Assembly: GCA_030603035.1 (NCBI GenBank)
Contig: JAUVYQ010000013.1
Span: 1-29,870 of the forward strand
From: Phycisphaerae bacterium
GTDB taxonomy: Bacteria > Planctomycetota > Phycisphaerae > Sedimentisphaerales > SG8-4
Direction of reading: 5' to 3'
Length of the DNA: 29,870 nt
The notes below the pieces were generated by a model. It ran no database searches. It saw only the letters and a list, made by a program, of their open reading frames with translations, and had not been told where the DNA came from. Position numbers and translations under genes: made by a program. This document shows, piece by piece, positions 24,407-29,870 of this stretch (the first letter of the stretch is position 1; every line of letters starts with the position of its first letter).

Positions 24407-25150
24407 TTAGTACCAATCGGGCAAGGATGCTTCCGGCCAGAGTAATATAAAGGTGCCGATCTCTTTTTGGTCCTCCGCTCTTATGGAATCTGCATGCCCG
24501 TCGACAAACACCATAACGCCTGAACCTTCGTCTAAGTCTCCGCTCTTCGGGGGATTATGGTAGGTGGCGACGCAATCACCTTCACCAGGCGCAAAGCTGC
24601 GTAAATTGTTATCGTTGATGGCATGAGTACTCATGCCGGGGATAGCCCAGGTATTCTCCTCCGCGAAGAAAATCTTCTTCCAGGGATAAGCTACCTGGGA
24701 TACGTTCGGAACCATACCCTCTCCATCGCCGCCCAGGTAGGCATTCATGCTGTAACTATATTGAGGCTCTATGGGAATGCTCGAACCATCACACCACTGA
24801 CAGCCTTTGCGTTTGGCCGCTCGTTTGAACGTGGGACACAAGTGGATATCTTCATTCCTAAGATAGGGCCAAAACACACCGTCCTGCATATTCTTATATT
24901 GCGCATCGTGCCACCGGCACCCTCGACCGCCATCCTGAAAGAGCCAGGTAAATGTATAAGGAAAGTTGTCATCATAAGTATGTAAGTACATTCTCCCGGC
25001 CAGGCCGTACTGACGCATGTTACTCTTACAAATAATTATCTCTGCTTGTTTCTTTACGCGATTTAGTGCCGGCATTAGAATGGCCATCAGGATTGCGATG
25101 ATTGCAATTACTACCAGCAATTCAACCAGTGTAAAACCGTTTCTTTTCAT
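24407..25150 (-). CDS. Type II secretion/prepilin-like protein with N-terminal methylation motif
   Basis: 247 residues from MKRNG, chosen over an upstream in-frame ATG because AGGAAGG lies just before it and prepilins start this way. The class III signal [21 protein letters not shown] ends in a hydrophobic helix with Glu5 of the mature form present. The C-terminal part is Cys- and Trp-rich ([18 protein letters not shown]) and closes with [11 protein letters not shown], the FxDGH signature common in the large planctomycete/Lentisphaerae prepilin-like families (DUF1559-related H-X9-DG proteins). It is probably exported through a type IV pilus or T2SS-like assembly; its role is unknown. No pilus assembly genes are nearby. 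Confidence 0.85.
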   Translation of the reverse strand: MKRNGFTLVELLVVIAIIAILMAILMPALNRVKKQAEIIICKSNMRQYGLAGRMYLHTYDDNFPYTFTWLFQDGGRGCRWHDAQYKNMQDGVFWPYLRNEDIHLCPTFKRAAKRKGCQWCDGSSIPIEPQYSYSMNAYLGGDGEGMVPNVSQVAYPWKKIFFAEENTWAIPGMSTHAINDNNLRSFAPGEGDCVATYHNPPKSGDLDEGSGVMVFVDGHADSIRAEDQKEIGTFILLWPEASLPDWY

Positions 25151-25413
25151 TGCTATCCTTCCTTTCCGGTAAAAATACCTCAAAGGATTCGTGCAGAAAA
25201 ACAAGAATATCCTAAATGATACACCTTTCTTATTACGGCCGTTTCGCCACCTATAGGTAGGATGCGCAAAAACGGCCTTGTGTTCCGTTAATTCTGGGTT
25301 CTTCCCCTTATTTTAACCTTTATTTATCATTATATTAGGCCGAACCGAATATGTCAAAACCTTTTTTGGCAAGATAATGGTGATACAAGGGCCAACTCGG
25401 TCATTTTAGCCGG

Positions 25414-26598
25414 TCAGATGTCCAGCTCCTGTTTGACCTCTGCAATTTTCTCGATGGCAAAGTCCAAGTCTTCTTTGTTGTGGGCCGCGGATATCTGGGT
25501 GCGAATTCGTGCAGCCCCTTTGGGAACAACAGGATAAGAAAACCCTATTACATAAACGCCCCTTTCCAAAAGCTTCTGTGCCATTTTTTGAGCGAGGACG
25601 GCATCTCCGAGCATAATCGGCACGATTGGATGTTCGCCGCCAATGACGTCTAATCCGAGTTCGGCAATTTGTTCTCTAAAATAGCGGGTGTTGTCTCGGA
25701 GCTTATCCCGCAGGTCAGTGGAAGCGGAGAGGATGTCGAGCACTTTCAGGGATGTAGCGACGATAGCCGGTGCCAGGGTGTTTGAGAAAAGATAAGGGCG
25801 CGACCTCTGCCGCAGCATTTCAATAATTTCTTTTCTTCCGCTGGTGTATCCGCCGCTGGCGCCGCCGAGTGCTTTGCCCAGTGTGCCGGTTATAATATCG
25901 AGGCGTCCCATTACATCGCAGTGTTCATGAGTGCCTCTTCCGCGTTTACCGAGCACACCGACTGCGTGCGAATCGTCCACCATCACGAGGGCGTCATATT
26001 TTTCCGCAAGTTCACAGATTTGGGCGAGCCTGGCGATAGTTCCATCCATTGAAAACACACCATCGGTCGCAATCAGTCGAAACCGTGCCGATTGGGCCTG
26101 CTTCAATTTGTCCTCCAGGTCCTGCATATTGGAGTTTTCAAACCGCAGGCGCTGGGCCTTGCAAAGGCGTATGCCGTCGATAATGCTGGCGTGGTTGAGG
26201 TTGTCGCTTATGACGGCGTCGTCTGCGGTGAGTAAGGTTTCGAACAAACCTGTGTTGGCATCAAAGCAGGAGCAGTACAAGATGGTATCCTCGGTGCCCA
26301 GAAATTCGGAGATTTTCTTTTCCAACTGTTTGTGTATTTCCTGCGTGCCGCAAATGAAGCGAACGGAGGACAGGCCGTATCCCCATTTGGCGTAACTATC
26401 CTGTGCGGCTTTTACGATTTCAGGATGGTCCGCGAGCCCAAGGTAGTTGTTGGCACAAAAATTGAGGACTTTTTGTCCACCTCGAACCGTAATGGTAGCT
26501 TGCTGCGGACTGGTTATGATTCTTTCGGCCTTATAGAGGCCGCTATCCTTTATTTGTTTAAGCTCTTCAGTTATATGAGATTTCATCGCTCCAAACAT
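25414..26598 (-). CDS. kbl: Glycine C-acetyltransferase (2-amino-3-ketobutyrate CoA ligase)
   Basis: 394 residues, normal length. A PLP-dependent alpha-oxoamine synthase that cleaves 2-amino-3-ketobutyrate with CoA to glycine and acetyl-CoA. Diagnostic stretches: [18 protein letters not shown] at the N-terminus, [40 protein letters not shown] and the PLP lysine in GTLGKALGG (Lys242). SVRFICGTQ separates Kbl from BioF and HemA. It lies 36 bases after tdh on the same strand and completes the threonine-to-glycine pathway. An alternative start at MKSHIT is four codons in. Confidence 0.95.
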   Translation of the reverse strand: MFGAMKSHITEELKQIKDSGLYKAERIITSPQQATITVRGGQKVLNFCANNYLGLADHPEIVKAAQDSYAKWGYGLSSVRFICGTQEIHKQLEKKISEFLGTEDTILYCSCFDANTGLFETLLTADDAVISDNLNHASIIDGIRLCKAQRLRFENSNMQDLEDKLKQAQSARFRLIATDGVFSMDGTIARLAQICELAEKYDALVMVDDSHAVGVLGKRGRGTHEHCDVMGRLDIITGTLGKALGGASGGYTSGRKEIIEMLRQRSRPYLFSNTLAPAIVATSLKVLDILSASTDLRDKLRDNTRYFREQIAELGLDVIGGEHPIVPIMLGDAVLAQKMAQKLLERGVYVIGFSYPVVPKGAARIRTQISAAHNKEDLDFAIEKIAEVKQELDI

Positions 26599-26634
26599 CT
26601 CTCGTCCCTTACTATTGTTACATAGGTCAATTTT

Positions 26635-27663
26635 TTATTTTTCAGTCCAATCCAAGATGACTTTTCCTGACCTGCCCGATTGCATCACTTCAAAGCCCTT
26701 TGTGAACTCTGTATAGTGGAAGCGATGAGTAATGATGGGGGTGATATCGAGTCCCTTTTGAATAAGCATAGTCACCTTATACCAGGTTTCGTACATTTCC
26801 CTGCCGTAGATACCCTTAATGGTAAGGCCGTTGAAGACGACATAGTCCCAGTCGATAGGGGTTTCCGGCATTATTCCCAGCAGGGCGATTTTACCGCCAT
26901 GGCACATATTTTTAAGCATGCTTTTGAATGCGTCAGGGCTTCCGGACATTTCAAGACCGACATCGAATCCCTCTTTCATATCGAGCTTGTTGACGGCGTC
27001 CTGGATTTCTTCGGTTCTGGCGTCCAGTATCAACGTAGGTCCCATTTTTTTGGCCAGTTCGAGGCGATATGGATTTATGTCGGTGATGACGACGTAGCGA
27101 GCGCCGGCTTGTTTGACGATAGCGACCGCCATAATTCCGATAGGTCCGGCGCCGGTTATCAGCACATCTTCTCCTACCAGATCAAAAGATAAGGCAGTGT
27201 GCGCCGCATTACCCAAAGGGTCAAAGCAGGTAAGTACATCCGTGGGTATGCTGGTATCGCAATACCATACGTTGGTGACGGGGATGGCTAAATATTCGGC
27301 GAATGCGCCGTCGCGATTGACGCCGATGCCCTTCGGGTCCTTACAGAGGTGCCTTCTACCGGCGAGGCAATTCCTGCAGCGTCCGCAGACGAGATGCCCT
27401 TCGCCGCTGACAAGGTCGCCGGGTTTGAAGTCGTGGACATTGCTGCCCATTTTCTCGATAGTGCCGACGAATTCATGGCCTATGACCATAGGCGGTTTTA
27501 TCGTTTTCTGCGCCCAGGCGTCCCAGTTGAAGATATGAAGGTCGGTGCCACAAATCGATGTCTTGTGAATTTTTATAAGCACATCATTGATACCGATTTG
27601 AGGTGTGGGCACATTTTCCAGCCAAAGGCCGGGTTCGGGACTCTTTTTAACCAGTGCTTTCAT
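26635..27663 (-). CDS. tdh: L-threonine 3-dehydrogenase
   Basis: 342 residues, zinc-dependent medium-chain dehydrogenase that oxidises L-threonine to 2-amino-3-ketobutyrate with NAD+. Catalytic zinc ligands are Cys38 (SICGTD), His63 and Glu64 (GHE); structural zinc Cys93, 96, 99 and 107 are all present ([15 protein letters not shown]). The NAD site is [13 protein letters not shown]. The length and the [14 protein letters not shown] motif match Tdh rather than sorbitol dehydrogenase. The start overlaps the surE end by 17 bases with AGGAG at good spacing inside surE, so the two are translated from one message. Confidence 0.95.
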   Translation of the reverse strand: MKALVKKSPEPGLWLENVPTPQIGINDVLIKIHKTSICGTDLHIFNWDAWAQKTIKPPMVIGHEFVGTIEKMGSNVHDFKPGDLVSGEGHLVCGRCRNCLAGRRHLCKDPKGIGVNRDGAFAEYLAIPVTNVWYCDTSIPTDVLTCFDPLGNAAHTALSFDLVGEDVLITGAGPIGIMAVAIVKQAGARYVVITDINPYRLELAKKMGPTLILDARTEEIQDAVNKLDMKEGFDVGLEMSGSPDAFKSMLKNMCHGGKIALLGIMPETPIDWDYVVFNGLTIKGIYGREMYETWYKVTMLIQKGLDITPIITHRFHYTEFTKGFEVMQSGRSGKVILDWTEK

Positions 27664-28468
27664 TGCCTAAACTCTCCTGCCATTTTATCTGCTCGAGCCG
27701 GCGTGTTTTCTCGTGATTAGTCATATCAGGGGCCAGCACCGTTATAGTTATAAAGCCCTGCACCAGCGATGTTGTGTCGGTAGGAGTCTCATCAGTGTGG
27801 TTGGGCTCGCCGGCCAATTGAAATACGGTTTGACCCTGTTCGTTTTTCTGGCGGATATAATACTCGTCAAAGCCCTTGCTTGATTGCGGCACGACCCTTA
27901 CGCCTTTCGGCCCGCCTTTCGATAATTGTGGTATATTGATATTTATTACGTCGCCGCTTTTTACCGGCATAAGCTTTTTCAGAATTTTGGTGCAGTAGCC
28001 GGCGGCTTTCTCGAAATCTCCCGATACGCCAGGGGCCTCAACAGCAAGACTCATAGCAACGGCTGGAATTTCTAAAAGCGCACCCTCCATCGCAGCGGCG
28101 ACGGTGCCGGAGTAGTAAACGTTTATTCCTACGTTTGCTCCATTATTTATGCCGGCAACGAGTAAATCTATCGGCCCGTCGTGCAGCTGCATAACGGCGA
28201 GCTTGACGCAATCGGCGGGGGAGCCCTGCACGCTAAAGCCCGTGAATCGGCCAGGGCCCCCAAACGCCTTTTTTTGCGTTTGGGAAATCCCGTTAATATC
28301 GACCTTATTGCACACTAATGGCCGAGAGTACGTAATGCTGTGGCTGGCGCCTGAGCGGCTGACATCCGGCGCGACAACCGTTACATCACCCATTTTGACC
28401 AGCTCTTTGTAAATGGCCGCCAGGCCTGGTGCGAAAATGCCGTCATCATTTGTCAACAATATTTGCAT
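27647..28468 (-). CDS. surE: 5'/3'-nucleotidase SurE
   Basis: 273 residues. A metal-dependent survival protein that dephosphorylates nucleoside monophosphates. The N-terminus [16 protein letters not shown] carries the metal-site Asp pair, followed by [10 protein letters not shown] (Ser) and [20 protein letters not shown] (Asn). I start at 28468 because GGAG lies eight bases upstream and the protein then begins exactly like the family; an ATG two codons earlier is too close to the ribosome site. First gene of the surE-tdh-kbl operon; the biochemical link to threonine breakdown is unclear. Confidence 0.93.
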   Translation of the reverse strand: MQILLTNDDGIFAPGLAAIYKELVKMGDVTVVAPDVSRSGASHSITYSRPLVCNKVDINGISQTQKKAFGGPGRFTGFSVQGSPADCVKLAVMQLHDGPIDLLVAGINNGANVGINVYYSGTVAAAMEGALLEIPAVAMSLAVEAPGVSGDFEKAAGYCTKILKKLMPVKSGDVININIPQLSKGGPKGVRVVPQSSKGFDEYYIRQKNEQGQTVFQLAGEPNHTDETPTDTTSLVQGFITITVLAPDMTNHEKTRRLEQIKWQESLGNESTG

Positions 28469-28517
28469 ATCCATTTCTCCGTAGAGCAATTGTAATTGCC
28501 TGCAGAGCTTGTGTCAA

Positions 28518-28540
28518 CCCCGCCCTTCCAAAGGGCGGGG
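28518..28540. repeat. GC-rich hairpin CCCCGCCCTT-CCA-AAGGGCGGGG
   Basis: Perfect ten-base stem, three-base loop, ending four bases before a consensus -35. No T-run follows. Confidence 0.6.
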
Positions 28541-28544
28541 TCAA

Positions 28545-28572
28545 TTGACAGCTTCGCGGCATAGTGTATAAT
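28545..28572 (+). promoter_or_regulatory. Consensus sigma70 promoter
   Basis: TTGACA, 16-base spacer, TATAAT: a perfect match to both hexamers. It points toward the coiled-coil gene, with a leader of about 215 nt that includes a dispersed repeat. Confidence 0.65.
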
Positions 28573-28599
28573 GCTTGACTATGGAAAAGATTGTAGATT

Positions 28600-28648
28600 G
28601 TAGGGTGGGCTTTCCTGAAGTGAGCCTGTCGAACTTAGCCCACCAAAA
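28600..28648. repeat. GGTGGGCT/AGCCCACC dispersed inverted repeat
   Basis: The arms at 28604-28611 and 28637-28644 are perfect inverted repeats around a TTCCTGAAGTGAGCCTGTCG centre, a widely dispersed non-coding element type. Confidence 0.5.
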
Positions 28649-28795
28649 TCCTATGCGAGGTACGGAATTCCTTGACGGGAATTGCGGTTTTGGGTATTGT
28701 GTGGGGTGAAAAAAGAGGCGCGTGGGGGAGGGCTACCCTACGTTGCTATTATGAGAGATAAAAAGAAAATCTATTTGAAGAATTAGAGGTGATAT

Positions 28796-29870
28796 ATGAC
28801 AAACGAAAACCATAATAACGCGAGTGAGCAAACTGATAGCTCGGTACAGGATGTTGACAGTGGGGGGAAGAAAGCTATACCGATTCAGGAGTTTCGGGGA
28901 GAACCGACCGGGGATAGCACAGGTCTCAATGAAACCAAGTCAATCGCGCAAGCGCATGTAGATGATTGGGTGGCGCTGAAGAAAAAGGCAGAAGAACATT
29001 TGACAACGATTTCTGGATGCGTGCATGAAGTTGAAAGCAAGAGAAATTCTGCAAAGGTGCGAATGGGCAGCCTGCGGAATGATGTGCAGGGACATCACGA
29101 TAAGGCCTTTAGTGTAATTGAAAGGATGAAGCAAGCAGCACAAGAGTTCGAAAACGAGTTGGTCAAGTTGAAGGAATCGACGCAGGAAAAATCAAGAATG
29201 GGAGATCAGTACGCTGAAGAGACGGAAGCTAACAGAAAATCTATGAATGAGTTGGTAGCTGATGTTACCGAACACCATGATGAAACGATTGCTTCGATTG
29301 ATGAAACCAAGAAGGTGGCAGAGTCGTGTGCGAATGATTTAGTAGCCTTGAGGAAGTCTGGAGAAGAAAACTCCGAGGGGGCAGCCACAGCTCGAAGTTC
29401 GGCAGAGGAAAACGCAAAGGTTGCGGCTGAACAAGCACACACAGTAGAGAGCAACAGGGATTCTGCTAAAAGATTTGTCGACGACATTGAAAAGAGTAAG
29501 AATGATGCAATTATTTCGCTGGAGACAATAAAAAAGCATGAAGCGAATGCGAAGCTCATAGCTGATATAGCTGAAGAAAAGGATGAAAAGGTAAATGAGT
29601 ACCAAGAGCAATTGAAGGAGCTAACTACGTCGTGCATGGATCTAAAAGCCCATATTGAGAGTTTGTTACCGGGTGCTACAAGCGCCAGCTTGGCTTCAGC
29701 ATTTGGAGCGCGCAAAAAATCCTTCAAATGGCTAAAAATGTTTTGGACCGCATTATTCGTCTGTTCTATTGGAGGGTTTATGATTGTTGGGTGGTATGTA
29801 TTTCGCCAGCAAAATATCACGAATATTACAGAATTCTTTATGTATGCGCTCAAGAAAACACCCATTCTTG
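28796..29870 (+). CDS. Coiled-coil protein with C-terminal membrane segment, 3' partial
   Basis: An open frame of 358 codons begins at ATG 28796 (preceded by GAGGTGA) and reaches the window end without a stop. Residues 1-50 are polar and probably disordered. Residues about 60-290 are Glu/Lys/Ala-rich with heptad-like spacing, a long coiled coil. Then comes SLLPGATSASLASAFGARKK, a conserved-looking juxtamembrane motif, and a hydrophobic segment at about 315-338 (MFWTALFVCSIGGFMIVGWY). The topology suggests an inner-membrane protein with a large N-terminal cytoplasmic coiled coil. No named family is recognised. A long frame on the opposite strand (29206-29865) is its antisense shadow. The visible neighbours give no functional hint, and the next gene lies outside the window. 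Confidence 0.75.
   Translation, partial: MTNENHNNASEQTDSSVQDVDSGGKKAIPIQEFRGEPTGDSTGLNETKSIAQAHVDDWVALKKKAEEHLTTISGCVHEVESKRNSAKVRMGSLRNDVQGHHDKAFSVIERMKQAAQEFENELVKLKESTQEKSRMGDQYAEETEANRKSMNELVADVTEHHDETIASIDETKKVAESCANDLVALRKSGEENSEGAATARSSAEENAKVAAEQAHTVESNRDSAKRFVDDIEKSKNDAIISLETIKKHEANAKLIADIAEEKDEKVNEYQEQLKELTTSCMDLKAHIESLLPGATSASLASAFGARKKSFKWLKMFWTALFVCSIGGFMIVGWYVFRQQNITNITEFFMYALKKTPIL

Larger units (their letters stand above)
28469..28795. other. Divergent intergenic region with hairpin, promoter and repeat
   Basis: Separates surE from the right-edge coiled-coil gene. It contains a ten-base-stem hairpin (28518-28540), a consensus promoter (28545-28572) and a GGTGGGCT/AGCCCACC inverted repeat (28600-28648). 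The remaining 140 bases show no gene. Confidence 0.6.

Noticed and set aside
29206..29865. Long minus-strand open frame of 219 codons, Ser/Phe/Ala-rich
   Set aside because: It is antisense to the plus-strand coiled-coil gene, which has a ribosome site, a sensible domain layout and continues off the edge. The composition is the mirror of Glu/Lys/Ala codons.

Overview
The window looks like part of a chromosome from an uncultured planctomycete, most likely the Phycisphaerae/Sedimentisphaerales group. This is an inference with no marker gene behind it. It rests on secreted enzymes with FG-GAP, BNR_4 and ADP-ribosylglycohydrolase domains, a planctomycete-style prepilin-like protein, a pentapeptide-repeat ion channel, and many dispersed non-coding repeats of a kind I associate with such genomes (CAAACCCAAT strings, ATACGAGATACGA strings, HSERSEES-type tails). 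I see no rRNA, tRNA, CRISPR array, transposase or phage gene.

Layout. 1-2480 (+): alpha-glucan phosphorylase, cut by the window edge. 2510-2968 (-): PtsN-like PTS IIA. 3295-4326 (-): pentapeptide-repeat ion channel. 4652-6247 (+): citramalate synthase, with repeat sequence at both ends. 6310-7680 (+): secreted FG-GAP propeller. 7820-14444 (-): branched-chain amino acid (Liv-type) ABC transporter operon in the order livK, membrane/coiled-coil protein, SDR, livH, livM, livG, livF; a small membrane ORF may precede it. 15458-16186 (-): B12-binding-fold protein. 16927-17691 (-): hisF. 18629-20386 (+): secreted alpha/beta hydrolase with an STN-like tail. 20617-22113 (-): secreted ADP-ribosylglycohydrolase. 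22368-23747 (+): secreted BNR_4 protein. 23748-24323 (-): small membrane protein with an NTF2-like tail. 24407-25150 (-): prepilin-like protein. 25414-28468 (-): surE-tdh-kbl operon for threonine breakdown to glycine. 28796-29870 (+): coiled-coil membrane protein running off the right edge.

How genes fit together. Tdh and Kbl act in series (threonine to 2-amino-3-ketobutyrate to glycine plus acetyl-CoA). CimA starts isoleucine synthesis from pyruvate, and the Liv transporter next to it would import branched-chain or other amino acids. The secreted proteins suggest a polysaccharide-degrading life style.

The least ordinary parts are: (1) the Liv operon, with two unfamiliar genes between binding protein and permeases, one an SDR with an insertion in its nucleotide-binding loop and His at the catalytic Tyr position; (2) a promoter followed by five consecutive hairpins at 18194-18369, a candidate RNA or mobile non-coding element; (3) inverted copies of a composite repeat around the B12-binding gene and hisF; (4) cimA, whose C-terminus is read from a dispersed repeat; (5) a B12-binding fold without the cobalt-ligand His.
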